Source: Bombyx mori
Taxonomy: Eukaryota; Arthropoda; Insecta; Lepidoptera; Bombycidae
Direction: 5' to 3'
Length of the DNA stretch: 64,000 bases
Assembly (NCBI RefSeq): GCF_030269925.1
Contig: NC_085130.1
Location: forward strand, 3,856,501 to 3,920,500
The translations under genes were made by a program, and so were the position numbers. Positions 44,104 to 56,035 of the stretch are shown piece after piece. The notes under the pieces are model-generated. The model made no database searches and was not told the origin of the DNA. It saw only the letters and a list, made by a program, of their open reading frames with translations. Positions within the stretch are counted from its first letter, which is position 1. Each line of letters opens with the position of its first letter.

Positions 44104-44314
44104 TCTATATATATATAAAAATGAATTGCTGTTCGTTAGTCTCGCTAAAACTCGAGAACGGCTGGACCGATTTGGCTAATTTTGGTCTTGAATTATTTGT
44201 GGAAGTCCAGAGAAGTATTAAAAGATAGATAAATATGAAAATTCTGGGAATTAAATAAAGTTTAGGTCTTTTATTTATCGATTGAGGCACTACGAAGTTT
44301 GCCGGGTCAGCTAG
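44104..44314 (+). mobile_element. Non-autonomous Helitron, 211 bp (unit 1)
   Basis: Starts TCTATATATATATAAAAATG after A; ends GCCGGGTCAGCTAG before T. Confidence 0.87.
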
Positions 44315-44897
44315 TACCAAATAAAACGGACCTTTAATTATAAAGATAAATATCGCGTATCAGGCGAAATGTCCCTTAAACCAAATAGCCGTTCACTTCT
44401 CGATATGAAATCACTTTCTTTTCCACTAGAAACATAATACAGTCGTTTCTTGTTGATTTTCTTGCTAAATCTTTAACCGGTCGAGTCTGTGTCTTACTTC
44501 AAAGATAATTCACTACGAATCCATACATTAACAAAATCGCGCAAATCTAGTAACGCAAGAGCAAAATCTACACAACTTCTAAACGTACCATAATACAAAC
44601 TTCGGTGCTTAACGAGTCTCCGTCTCTTGCTTTGTTTCTTCAAGAACTTCCTCACATTATCCATAACTCAAAAACTGTATACAGTAAAAACAAAACGGAC
44701 GATCCGTCTCAAACAGCGAATGCACATGAATGAGGAAGATACGTGCCAAACGAATCTCATATATTATTTGGCCAATTATAAAATGACAGACAGTTGCATA
44801 ATGAATAATAGAATCAGGGGGGACGTCGCCTTAATATAAATAGTATTGAGAAATTTGTTTACATTCAACACAATTAATAACCGCAAATAGAAAACCG

Positions 44898-45180
44898 CGA
44901 ATGAGAGAGAGAGAGAACATATTTTATTGCAACAATTAACATCAGAAAACAGTCAACAAGCAGACACGTTTGTACAATAGGCGGTCTTATCGCTAAAAGC
45001 GATTTCGTCCAGACAACCGTTTATATACCCGAAATTCTGGACAGATAAAGATACAACAAGTACGTTGTACTATTAATAACACATTAGTGAATCATAATGA
45101 TTAACAATCTCTGGCACTGTTTTGCTTAATTAATTTTTGGGACAGGTGTTCGGTCTGTGCTGTCAGTAAAAGATAGCTTT
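44898..45180 (-). mobile_element. LINE-like 3' end (unit 1)
   Basis: 'gagagagagagaacatattt' then 'acaataggcggtcttatcgc', related to 12045-12500. Confidence 0.6.
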
Positions 45181-45349
45181 CGTGGGTCATATGATTCTCT
45201 TAAAGCACGAAGATATATATGTATGTATAACTATATAAGCCTCTGGGTCTGCGGAGGGAGTTCGGTTCCCTCTGTATTTTGTACCGCATGTTCCATGGGG
45301 AGTGCTCTGAGGAATTGTTATATATAATTATATCACACCGCCCGCCACC

Positions 45350-45625
45350 GGAGTAAAGTTCACCCATACTACCTGGAGCCACTGCGGTTATCCACAGTGC
45401 GTTTCCAGAGATCTTTTTTGCCACGTACCATCCGGCTATGGAATGAGCTCCCCTCCACGGTGTTTCCCGAGCGCTATGACATGTCCTTCTTCAAACGAGG
45501 CTTGTGCAGAGTATTAAGCGGTAGGCAGCGGCTTGGCTTTGCCCCTGGCATTGCTGAAGTCCATGGGCGACGGTAACGACTCACCATCAGGTGGGCCGTG
45601 AGCCGTATGCACAAAGGCAATTAAA
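45350..45625 (+). pseudogene. LINE family C tail (unit 1)
   Basis: Coding tail with YYLEPLRL-, STVRFQRSFL- and ELPSTVFPERYDMSFFKRGL-like sequence, followed by the 3' end 'catcaggtgggccgtgagcc'. Confidence 0.8.
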
Positions 45626-46546
45626 AAAAAAATCGCCGAGAACGATGGCAAAATAACCAGTTCAACAACTGGTACTAAGACCCTTGGGACTTTTACTAAT
45701 AAACAAAGTTGTTATTTGTTTTAATCTTTCAAGGTCATAATACATTAAACGCTATGATTTAACGGGTAAACTGGTAATCATGGCGTTTACAACAGCGGCT
45801 TTAAAGTAACAAAGCAGCAAAAATGATGACCGAGATTTGCTCGGTTTTTTTTTATAACGCCATCTTGTTTTGTCTTTAAAGCGGTTAGTTGCCCTCAATC
45901 AAGAAAAATAGTATTACTATTCGCCAAAAGATGTCGGGAAGAGTCATAAAGTTGATTATCGATAAAGTTGATTATTGAAAACACGAATAAAACAACATTT
46001 TCTGAAAATAAATCGTAGCTAGATCGATTTATTGCCCCCGAAATCCCCTGTATACTAAATTTTATGAAAATCGTTGGAGCCGTTTCCGAGATTCAGATTA
46101 TATATATATAATTATATTAATATACAAGAATTGCTCGTTTAAAGGTATAAGATTTGTACAATTTTTTGAGTTTATTATTTAAATTCGAGCTGAATTCAGT
46201 ATTAAGTAAGTATTTATATGATTCTCCATTGATTATCAGTTGACAATCACAATCGCTCAACTTGTAAGGAACTAAAGGTGTGGGAAAGTCCCTTAGTTGT
46301 TTCCAATATAATCACTCTCCCTCAAAAAAAACTCTCATTGATTTCCAATATTACCAAACAAAAATATCTGCCCTGGCGAACTAGATCACATCGAGGGGTC
46401 ACATTTGCGCGAAATTTTTGAAACTTTAGAGAGCCATTTAAAGTATAAAATTTGGAAAAAAATTCATGAAAAAAAAAAGGTTATTCGGCTATTTGAATGG
46501 TGTAATAATTGAAGTGCGATTAAAAACATCGAATTGTTGACCCTAA

Positions 46547-46757
46547 TCTATATATATATAAAAATGAATTGCTGTTCGTTAGTCTCGCTAAAACTCGAGA
46601 ACGGCTGGACCGATTTGGCTAATTTTGGTCTTGAATTATTTGTGGAAGTCCAGAGAAGTATTAAAAGATAGATAAATATGAAAATTCTGGGAATTAAATA
46701 AAGTTTAGGTCTTTTATTTATCGATTGAGGCACTACGAAGTTTGCCGGGTCAGCTAG
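46547..46757 (+). mobile_element. Non-autonomous Helitron (unit 2)
   Basis: Duplicate of 44104-44314, moved as part of the larger unit, not by transposition. Confidence 0.87.
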
Positions 46758-47340
46758 TACCAAATAAAACGGACCTTTAATTATAAAGATAAATATCGCG
46801 TATCAGGCGAAATGTCCCTTAAACCAAATAGCCGTTCACTTCTCGATATGAAATCACTTTCTTTTCCACTAGAAACATAATACAGTCGTTTCTTGTTGAT
46901 TTTCTTGCTAAATCTTTAACCGGTCGAGTCTGTGTCTTACTTCAAAGATAATTCACTACGAATCCATACATTAACAAAATCGCGCAAATCTAGTAACGCA
47001 AGAGCAAAATCTACACAACTTCTAAACGTACCATAATACAAACTTCGGTGCTTAACGAGTCTCCGTCTCTTGCTTTGTTTCTTCAAGAACTTCCTCACAT
47101 TATCCATAACTCAAAAACTGTATACAGTAAAAACAAAACGGACGATCCGTCTCAAACAGCGAATGCACATGAATGAGGAAGATACGTGCCAAACGAATCT
47201 CATATATTATTTGGCCAATTATAAAATGACAGACAGTTGCATAATGAATAATAGAATCAGGGGGGACGTCGCCTTAATATAAATAGTATTGAGAAATTTG
47301 TTTACATTCAACACAATTAATAACCGCAAATAGAAAACCG

Positions 47341-47623
47341 CGAATGAGAGAGAGAGAGAACATATTTTATTGCAACAATTAACATCAGAAAACAGTCAAC
47401 AAGCAGACACGTTTGTACAATAGGCGGTCTTATCGCTAAAAGCGATTTCGTCCAGACAACCGTTTATATACCCGAAATTCTGGACAGATAAAGATACAAC
47501 AAGTACGTTGTACTATTAATAACACATTAGTGAATCATAATGATTAACAATCTCTGGCACTGTTTTGCTTAATTAATTTTTGGGACAGGTGTTCGGTCTG
47601 TGCTGTCAGTAAAAGATAGCTTT
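47341..47623 (-). mobile_element. LINE-like 3' end (unit 2)
   Basis: Duplicate of 44898-45180. Confidence 0.6.
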
Positions 47624-47792
47624 CGTGGGTCATATGATTCTCTTAAAGCACGAAGATATATATGTATGTATAACTATATAAGCCTCTGGGTCTGCGGAGG
47701 GAGTTCGGTTCCCTCTGTATTTTGTACCGCATGTTCCATGGGGAGTGCTCTGAGGAATTGTTATATATAATTATATCACACCGCCCGCCACC

Positions 47793-48068
47793 GGAGTAAA
47801 GTTCACCCATACTACCTGGAGCCACTGCGGTTATCCACAGTGCGTTTCCAGAGATCTTTTTTGCCACGTACCATCCGGCTATGGAATGAGCTCCCCTCCA
47901 CAGTGTTTCCCGAGCGCTATGACATGTCCTTCTTCAAACGAGGCTTGTGCAGAGTATTAAGCGGTAGGCAGCGGCTTGGCTTTGCCCCTGGCATTGCTGA
48001 AGTCCATGGGCGACGGTAACGACTCACCATCAGGTGGGCCGTGAGCCGTATGCACAAAGGCAATTAAA
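47793..48068 (+). pseudogene. LINE family C tail (unit 2)
   Basis: Duplicate of 45350-45625, carrying the single G-to-A difference at 47902. Confidence 0.8.
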
Positions 48069-48384
48069 AAAAAAATCGCCGAGAACGATGGCAAAATAAC
48101 CAGTTCAACAACTGGTACTAAGACCCTTGGGACTTTTACTAATAAACAAAGTTGTTATTTGTTTTAATCTTTCAAGGTCATAATACATTAAACGCTATGA
48201 TTTAACGGGTAAACTGGTAATCATGGCGTTTACAACAGCGGCTTTAAAGTAACAAAGCAGCAAAAATGAAAATCCCTGTTTAAAAACCCGTTCATTCAAT
48301 AACAGCGTTGTAGATTGTTTTAGACTTTCGCGGCTATCTATATTATGAATACTATTATTATACAATTTTCACATTTTATGGATT

Positions 48385-48620
48385 TTTTTCCCTACCTATG
48401 CTGATAGCCTTGAGAGGCTATTTCAGCTTCGCCCTAACATGTAGGTGAGCTCACCGGGCTCAAACCGGAGTGTTGCTAACACTGGCCCTAGTAAGAGCAG
48501 TGCTTCGCAGAATCTACCACCGGATCGGAAACGCGACCCACTGAGAAGATCCGGCGAGAAACTCAGTGGGCTGTGTCTGTACCTAAGTCGATAGCCTTGA
48601 GAGGATATTTCAGCGATTAT
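48385..48620 (-). mobile_element. Repeat family B
   Basis: 'cctatgctgatagccttgag' to 'actcagtgggctgtgtctgt', minus strand, followed by a short second 'gatagccttgagagga'. Confidence 0.85.
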
Positions 48621-48664
48621 GGGTTTGATAACTAAACATCGGTTCTACGTTTATTACTATTCTA

Positions 48665-48865
48665 CGCCTATTTCCGCCGTGAAGCAGTAATGCGTTTCGG
48701 TTCGAAGGGTGGGGTAGCCGTTGTAACTATACTGAGACCTTAGAACTTATATCTCGAGGTGGGTGGCGCATTTACGTTGTAGATGTCTATGGGCTCCAGT
48801 AACCACTTAACATCAGGTGGGCTGTGAGCTCGTCCATTCATCTAAGCAATAAAAAAAAAAAGAAA
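48665..48865 (+). mobile_element. Bm1 SINE, 5'-truncated
   Basis: 'gcctatttccgccgtgaagc' to 'gcaataaaaaaaaaaaga'. Confidence 0.88.
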
Positions 48866-49059
48866 AACGTAAGTATTCACGTGCCACTCATTCTAATTTA
48901 AACCAAAACTTTCTGTGTCAAAAATGACTGTACCAAGTTTCGTTGCAATGAGACGAACGGCTTAGGAACGCGCATAGGACAAACAAACATACAAAAGAAC
49001 AATATTATTGATTTGTATTTAAGCCTTGAGCAATCGTAAACAAATATACATTGTCAGAT

Positions 49060-49320
49060 ACAACGTCAACGTTAGCGTGGTATGGACATGTGATGCGTAG
49101 AGAGAAGATGCACGTGACTAGGAGATGTATGGAAATGGTAGTGCAAGGTAGAGGGAAAAGAGATCGACCGAAGAAGACGTGGATGGAGTGTGTGAATGAC
49201 GATATGAGATAGAGAGGAGTGAGTGTTGAAATGACGACTGATAGAAAAGAATGCAAGAGAAAAATTAGCTGTGCCGATCCCACCTAATGGGATAAGGTGG
49301 AGAAAGAGAAGAACACTTAT
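49060..49320 (+). pseudogene. RTE-type LINE C-terminal fragment
   Basis: Reads VWYGHVMRREKMHVTRRCME, then RDRPKKTWMECVNDDM, a stop, and GVSVEMTTDRKECKRKISC. Related to the fragment at 9650. Confidence 0.82.
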
Positions 49321-49654
49321 TAATTTCGCTTTAAGCTATAACAACGAACTCCTCTCTAAGCTCTTTAGCATCATCGTACAAATCGTCTTCTCGCATTAAA
49401 ACTGTATAATCTCAAAACCTACTAATTTTACAGGAGAGTGTTTTAAAGGTTTAACATGTGTAATTTTTTATATTAATCATATATGCAACATTTATTTTTT
49501 ATTTTGTGTGCGAGTGCGTTTCAGTGACGTGAAATTGTTTTTGTTTTGAGTTCATCAACGGTTTGTCGAACAACATATTTACTGGGTTATTAATAAAATG
49601 AACTGTGTATGTTCTAATGTAAATAATGATACACTCGTATTTCAGTACAGAGAT
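49321..49654. other. No gene seen
   Basis: AT-rich spacer before a Bm1 fragment at 49655-49725. Confidence 0.5.
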
Positions 49655-49725
49655 GTGGGCTCCGGTGACCACTTAACACCGGTTTTGGCCGTGTGTTCGT
49701 ACACACATCTAAGTAATACAACAAA
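49655..49725 (+). mobile_element. Bm1 3'-end fragment
   Basis: 'gtgggctccggtgaccactt' to 'catctaagtaatac'. Confidence 0.7.
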
Positions 49726-49959
49726 AAACACATGCTACCTCCACGATGAAAATATTAAATACGGCAAATATAATAAAAAAATATGGTATCATATTATTAT
49801 ACGTATTTACACAACGCGATCGATGCAGAACGCGAACAAAGTTGACAGTAAGTAATACTCGCATAATAATTTATAAAACAAATTTCATGGTCAATTCTTA
49901 TTTGGTATATTTAGCATAGCGATAATCATTTCGTAAAATTTCATTCTTCTTTGACTAGT

Positions 49960-50545
49960 GGTAGGGCTTATAGTAAATTCGGATGGGATATGTATCACCT
50001 TTTTTTTTTCCCTAATCGTTGGTAGGCTTAGGGGCTTTTTTTCTACAGAAGGAAATCGCCGGATCGCCTAAAAACTCCTGCCGCTCACAGCCGGCGCCCT
50101 ACCCCGGACCGGGCCGGAGCCCAGTCGGGGCTATTGAGACGGCGGGACAGGGTTGACGCAGAGCATATCACATCCATCCCGCTGTCAGCCCAAGGTGTTA
50201 GTCCAACTACGCACGAAATGATAGGTGAGCTCAGAGGTTTAACTTGAGAAAATTGCTAACACTAGCCCTAGCAAGAGCAGTGCTTCGCTGCATCTACTAC
50301 AGTATCGGAAACGCGACCCACTGAGAAGATCCGGCGAGAAACTCAATGGGTTGTGTTTATGGACTAGTTCACACGTCGAACCCTTAGTCCGAGTCGACGA
50401 GTTCGCCAAGGAGGATGTATCACCCATCTTATATGTTCCTGTCGCGAAGCAGTCTGGCGTTTCAATTTGGAGGGCGGAACATCCGTTATACAAATGAGAC
50501 TTGGAAAAGATTCCAAAAGCAATTCATCTAAGCAATAAACATTTA
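49960..50545 (+). mobile_element. Diverged Bm1 split by a nested insertion
   Basis: The Bm1 5' part (49960-49999) and remainder (50415-50545, 'ctgtcgcgaagcagtctggc' to 'gcaataaac') flank the element at 50000-50414. Confidence 0.7.
50000..50414 (-). mobile_element. Repeat family B, complete insertion with target duplication
   Basis: A T run at 50000 (minus-strand poly-A), then GC-rich sequence and the family B core. The 10-bp duplication ATGTATCACC is at 49990-49999 and 50415-50424, as expected for a retrotransposed copy. Confidence 0.82.
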
Positions 50546-50894
50546 TTTAAAATTTACTTCGGTTAATGATTATTTTTGCAGACGCAAAACTACCAGTTAC
50601 GAAATGAGACGTGAGAGAATACATGCAACTATCTTTGTCGGTCACGATAACAAACTTGGCTAAAGAAAGAACGTAAAAGCAGTGAGTGCCAACTACGGCA
50701 GACATCGGAATAAAAAAAAAGAGAAGGTTATTTTTAAACAAGTCTTGCGCGGTATTCACGTTTGTCACGAGATCTCGAACAACGATGCCAACAATGAGAC
50801 AATTACTGTCATCAAGTCGACGCACGCCTGATAAATGCGATGCATTCAAAACAACACCGTGCCAGAACGACATTGACATCTGATGCACTCGGCA

Positions 50895-51120
50895 CGCCTA
50901 CTTCAAAGGACGCCGTCCTCGTCGAACTTGCCGATTACGACGAGCAAACTAACCTATAGACACAACCCGCTGAGTTTCTCAGTTGACAGACACAACCCGC
51001 TGACGGATCTTCTCAGTGGGTCGCGATTCCGACCGGTGGTAATTCTGCGAAACGCTGTTCTTCCTAGGACTAGTATTAGCAAACTATCGGAGATTGGACT
51101 CCTGAGCTGACATGCCCGTC
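50895..51120 (+). mobile_element. Repeat family B
   Basis: Plus strand, with a partial internal duplication of 'agacacaacccgctga' (50959, 50988). Confidence 0.8.
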
Positions 51121-51124
51121 AGCA

Positions 51125-51376
51125 CGTTTTTTTTTTTATTGCTTAGATGGATGGACGAGCTCACAGCCCACGTGGTGTTAAGTGGTTACTGGAACTCATA
51201 GACATCCACAACGTAAATGCGCCACCCACCTTGAGATATAAGTTCTAAGGTCTCAAGTTAGTTACAACGGCTGCCCCACCCTTCAAACCGAAACGCATTA
51301 CTGCTTCACGGCAGAAATAGGCAGGGTGGTGGTACCCACCCGCGCGGACTCACAAAAGAGGTCCTACCACCAGTAT
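51125..51376 (-). mobile_element. Bm1 SINE
   Basis: Minus-strand copy, T run at 51127, start at 'ctaccaccagtat'. Confidence 0.9.
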
Positions 51377-52025
51377 AATAGTTGGAATAGCCCCTTACCA
51401 GCGAATAGATAGGAAAAAATAAAATTAGAGCCTATATTTCGTGGATACCAGTGCTCGGAAGAGAAGATTTAAAAAAATAAAAGCAACGTTTACGCCAATT
51501 TTATGAAGCAGACGTTTGAAATGAGTTATCGCTGATATAAGTATGACGTATTGAAACGTCATTAACACTGGCAACGGCTTCAGACGTTCTTTTTTCAAAC
51601 GTACGATATTTAGCTGGACATGTACCTATGTGTGTGTATGTATGTTCATTTGTTTGTAACGGAATCATTGAACGTCATTTTTACTCGATAGACAATAGAT
51701 TAACTTTGTAAATTTGCACACAGACCAAGGACCGTTAACAATATAATAATTTTATAGCTTCCCTCTAATAAACTGAAAGGTTTAAAAAACAAAAATAAAA
51801 TAATAGGCCGATTTTCTATTTTAGCGCGCATTTTTGAAGTTTCTGAATTACATAATATTTAAAATTGACATTGACAATAACGCTCGTATTGTTTGAACAG
51901 GTTAAAATTAACACAAAAATTTCGTATTTCGAAACCACACAAGGTTGAACGAGGATGTTAAGCATTCCTTGAAATATTTGATACGGTATATTATCAATGA
52001 CTAGACGTGCTCCGCGGTTTCGGCC
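51377..52025. other. No gene seen
   Basis: AT-rich unique-looking sequence. Confidence 0.45.
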
Positions 52026-52290
52026 GATTCAGTCATCAGTCATCTCAGCCTGTCCATTGTCCACTGCTGAACATAGGCCTCTCCAAGTGATCTCCAGTGC
52101 GGCCGGTCCGTTGCCACCTGCATCCAACGTGACCCAGCGGTTCTTACCAGGTCGTCGGTCCATCTCGTAGGTGGCCGTCCCACACTGCGCTTGCCAGTAC
52201 GTGGTCTCCACTCGAGGATCTTTTCGCCCCATCGGCCGTCCGATCTTCGCGCTATGTGGCCTGCCCACTGCCACTTCAGCATGCTAATCC
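52026..52290 (-). pseudogene. LINE reverse transcriptase C-terminal fragment
   Basis: Minus strand reads MLKWQWAGHIARRSDGRWGE, RPRTGKRSVGRPPTRWTDDL, RTAGSRWMQVATDRPHWRSL and EAYVQQWT, a common non-LTR retrotransposon protein end. 5'-truncated at the insertion side. Confidence 0.88.
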
Positions 52291-53240
52291 TACGGGCTAT
52301 GTCAGTAACTTTGGCCGATTAAAATGCGTAATTCAGAAATAATGAAACACGTTAGTTTTTCTCTGATTAAAGAGGCTAGTATTACTCTCTGATTCACAAA
52401 TTTCGAGTCGATTTATAAATCTGGCGGTTCGCTGCAATAAGCTGACCCGCATTTTTACACCTTGTACGAAACAAGAGGTTGTTCAAGACTTCGGCCAAAG
52501 CTTTTAAAAGTAGCAGTCTGTAGATTAAGCTATTAAGCATGGGTGACAGCCCTACTATGATCTACCTTTACGATATAATTACGTCTTCAGGATGATGATG
52601 GGGTTCCCACGCTACTATTACTAGGATTTGCTTCGAACCCTACACTCCAGCAGAGGGTAATAGGAAAGAATGATGATGATGATGATGTTCACCAATCAAA
52701 ATCAGAAAGCGAAGGATGGCTATATTGTAATTTCATCATGTTTCATACTCGCATCAATTCACCGTACCTCATCAAATGTGCAAATAAATAAATACGTATG
52801 TCTTTGTTTATGTTGATCAATCAATTAATCTCGGACTTCCGCATTGGATTAATTAGGAAGCAATTGATTGATTGCAACTACAAAGTTACAATCAAATGCA
52901 ACTACAAAGTTGCAATCAAAGACAGAAAACTATCAGATCATTTGAGACTAATACAAATTAGTCATTGTTCGGTAGCTCAGTAAAATAAAGGTTTTGTTCT
53001 TGAGGTTTTATTGTTAGGTGGACTGTATATAAAGTTTTAATGCAATATAAGCCGCGAGTCGCGCGTGCGTTTCTATATCGTTCCAGTAGTGTTCTGTCTC
53101 GCTGTGTGTGTTCGGTCCTCGCCGCTCGAGTCGTCGATGCCGTGGTGGTGGTTGGACCCCCCCGCAGACCTCGTAGTCCCCGCTTGTACGTGAAGTACTG
53201 GCGCGGACAGTCATTTTTAGCAATTTTTTAAGTTACTCTG
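52291..53240. other. No gene supported; GC-rich block at 53050-53200
   Basis: The block 'gagtcgcgcgtgcgtttcta' ... 'ggttggacccccccgcagac' stands out in composition and could be a retrotransposon 5' region or a promoter. A GAT microsatellite lies at 52673-52688. Confidence 0.35.
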
Positions 53241-53244
53241 CTTT

Positions 53245-53560
53245 TTTCTCCTACCTATGTTGATAGTCTTGAGAGGCTATTTCATCTTCGCCCTAACGTG
53301 TAGGTGAGCCTGATTTTAATTTACTATTCCTTTTCAGCGATAATCACTTCTCTATAGGTTGCCATTATCAGCAAGGCTTTTCTTTTGCTTACGTGTGCTC
53401 ACTGTATCCTGGTTGTTTTTTTTCCTACCTATTCTAGTAACCTTGAGAGGTTATTCTAGATTCGCCTGAGAAGATCCGGCGAGAAACTCAGTGGGCTGTG
53501 TCTGTTAACTCGCTCGTCGAGCCATTCGTCGCAAGCGACGGGTTCGACTAGGAGTTACTC
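53245..53560 (-). mobile_element. Two repeat family B fragments
   Basis: Fragments at 53248-53315 and 53423-53560, both minus strand; the second joins the left end directly to 'gagaagatccggcgagaaac' by internal deletion. Confidence 0.75.
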
Positions 53561-54125
53561 TGCGTAAGCATTGAAAACCTATTAAAATACTCTTTATTAC
53601 TTCTATGATGCTTACTTGAGTGCATAGCACAATTTAATACCGGAGATAAGAGCTTATTAGCAGAAATTCTCACAAATGCAAAGGTTATATGGAGTTCAAA
53701 TATCCAGTAATTATGTTTATCTATACATATCTATCCATATATAGTTTCTAGTTTATCTTTGGTTTTTCTATTATTATTGTCTTGATTAATGGCAATCTGC
53801 CGATACTTTCAGCAATTGTTTTTTTTAGTGTGCATTTAAATTATTCTAAATTGTACCAAGAATCAAGGGCATGGGATTGCCCTTTTAATGAACTCGCTAA
53901 TATCATCCTACTTAATTTTTTTGTTTTGATACTGCAAGCGAAAATCATTGGTTTTTTTTTTTAATTAAGTCTCTTGAGCCAAAGTCCAGAAACATGGGAG
54001 CCAGGAGAGCACAGAAACTGTAATAAAAATAGTCACATTTTGTACATAGAGTATTCATTATTATGTACCAGAGCGACATATTACTGTAATTTAACCCTTA
54101 GCGATCTGAAAGTTGTGTTTTTGGA
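53561..54125. other. No gene seen
   Basis: AT-rich; the 60-codon frame at 53782-53964 has no family features. Confidence 0.45.
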
Positions 54126-54526
54126 CTAGCTCACAGCCCACCTGGTGTTAAGTGGTTACTGGAGCCCATAGACATCCACTACGTAAATACGCCACCCACC
54201 TTGAGATATAAGTTCTAAGGTCTCAGTATAGTTACAACGGCTGCCTCACCCTTCAAACCAACTGCTTCACGGCAGAAATAGGCGAGGTGGTGGTACTTAC
54301 CCGCGCGGACTCAAAAGAGGCCCTACCACCAGTAATTACGCAAATTATAATGTAGCGGGTTTGATTTTTATTACACGATGTTATTCCTTCACCGTGGAAT
54401 TCAATCGTGAACATTTGTTGAGTACGTATTTCATTAGTAAAATTGGTACCCGCCTGCGGGATTCGAACACCGGTGCATCGCTCAACACGAATGCACCGGA
54501 CGTCTTATCCTTTAGGCCACGACGAC
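54126..54526 (-). mobile_element. Full-length Bm1 SINE with tRNA-like head
   Basis: Body 54126-54335, linker, and head 54440-54526 with B box 'gggattcgaacaccggtg' on this strand. The poly(A) side is truncated at 'ggactagctcac'. Confidence 0.9.
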
Positions 54527-54534
54527 TTTGATTT

Positions 54535-54900
54535 TATCCGAACGGGACGGGGCAACGCAAAGCCAGCGTCGCCCGAAACATGTCTTGTCGGATCCCCCGG
54601 ATTCACTCTCCCTGCTTTTAGGACCCTCAAGCATCGATCACCGTCCTCGTAGAAAATCGTCGATTACGACGAAGAGTTCGACGAGCGAACTAACCCATAG
54701 ACACAGCCCACTGAGTTTCTCGCCGGATCTTCTCAGTGGGTCGCGATTCCGATCCGGTGGTAATTATATTCTGCGACGCACCGCTCTCGCTAGGGCTAGT
54801 GTTAGAAAATTCTCTCAGGTTGAGCCCGTGAGCTCACCTATCCGTCCGGACGTAGCAGGTATAGCCTCTTAGGCTAGAAGAGAATAGAAAGGGTTTTTTT
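54535..54900 (+). mobile_element. Repeat family B, longer copy
   Basis: Plus strand with extra upstream LINE-like sequence ('cctcgtagaaaatcgtcgat'), ending in 'gaaagggttttttt'. Confidence 0.8.
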
Positions 54901-54932
54901 TTAAAGTATCCTTAGGGAACATTTATTGTGAA

Positions 54933-55209
54933 CTAGCTAACCCAGCAGACTTCGTTGTGCCTCAACCGATAAATTAAAAGACCTAAGCTTTTGTATAAAA
55001 TAAACTTAAAACAAAAGGAATCTGTCCGACGAGGGACCACATCAAAGGAAAAACAAAATTGTTATTTTTATTTAATTCCGAGCAACCTTTTAAACCTTCT
55101 CTGGACTTCCACAAATAATTCAAGACCAAAATTAGCCAAATCGGTCCAGCCGTTCTCGAGTTTTAGCGAGACTAACGAACAGGAATTCATTTTTATATAT
55201 ACATATAGA
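54933..55209 (-). mobile_element. Non-autonomous Helitron, 277 bp
   Basis: The minus strand starts TCTATATGTATATATAAAAA and ends CTGGGTTAGCTAG, flanked by A and T. Confidence 0.85.
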
Positions 55210-55274
55210 TGAGACTTAATTATTTTTTTGAGTTCGCAAGTATTCAGTATATACTAAATCAGTGAACAAATAAC

Positions 55275-55770
55275 ATCATATTTTTTCATCATGTTAAAGA
55301 TGGCGAATTTTGTACCATAAGATGATGATTTGCGAAAAGCATTAATTTTTTGTTTTCTTTACAAAAAATGTGCTGCAGAGCATTGTATGCTTGTTGAGGC
55401 ATATGGTGATCATGGTCTATCATAAGCAACATACAAAACATGGTTTCCATAGGTCAGAGATAACAATATTGTGAGAAATGAAGAATGTGGAAGCCTACCA
55501 AAAATGTCTTAAGACACCGAATTGAAAAACAATATTGGAAGCAGATGCCACTTTTAGTCAGAAACAAGTGACAGAATTGTTAATTGTTGCACAAAAAACA
55601 ATTTCTGGCCCTTTAATAGGTATGGGAAATATAATATTTTAAAAATGTACAAAAACAAAACCCAAATTATCAAAAATGCTTCAAAAATGAAGGAAACAAA
55701 CATACAGATTGAGGTCTGATCTGTGGTGGAAGCAACTCTTAGACACCAACACGCACCAGGCGTGTTGAGG
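55275..55770 (+). pseudogene. Mariner transposase fossil (N-terminal part)
   Basis: Broken frame recalling mariner DNA-binding domains: MANFVP, DDDLRKALIFCF, AAEHCMLVEAYGDHGLS, TYKTWFP and NNIVRNEECGSLPK, with several stops. The DDE catalytic part is not recognisable. Confidence 0.72.
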
Positions 55771-55907
55771 TCATGTGCAGCAGTGTAGTGTGTGATTCCT
55801 CGTATCTCAAATCAATAGCTCACATCACAAACCACAATATTGCTCGCTCAGCGGCTTATATGTCAAACACTTATTTATTAAGTAACTATAGTAACTTAAG
55901 TAGCTAT

Positions 55908-56035
55908 GCTCGAGACCTTAGAACTTATATTTCAAGGTGGGTGGCTCATTTACGTTATAGATATCTATGGGCTCCAGTAACAATTTAATACAAGGTGGGC
56001 TGTGAGCTCGTCCACACATCTAGGCAATAAAAAAA
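55908..56035 (+). mobile_element. Bm1 3'-end fragment
   Basis: 'gagaccttagaacttatatt' to 'ctaggcaataaaaaa'. Confidence 0.85.

Larger units (their letters stand above)
43380..45822. repeat. Tandem duplication unit 1 (2,443 bp)
   Basis: Repeated head-to-tail at 45823-48265. The only difference I found by eye is G at 45459 versus A at 47902. The junction shares a 4-bp ATGA overlap. It contains a Helitron and two LINE 3' ends. Confidence 0.95.
45823..48265. repeat. Tandem duplication unit 2 (2,443 bp)
   Basis: Second unit, sequence beginning ATGACCGAGATTTGCTCGG as in unit 1. Similarity ends at 48269, after the shared ATGA. Confidence 0.95.

Noticed and set aside
44105..44320. 71-codon frame repeated at 46548
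   Set aside because: It is the complementary strand of a Helitron, duplicated only because of the 2,443-bp tandem repeat.
50547..50888. 113-codon minus-strand frame
   Set aside because: No family resemblance; borders are repeats and no splice or start context supports it.
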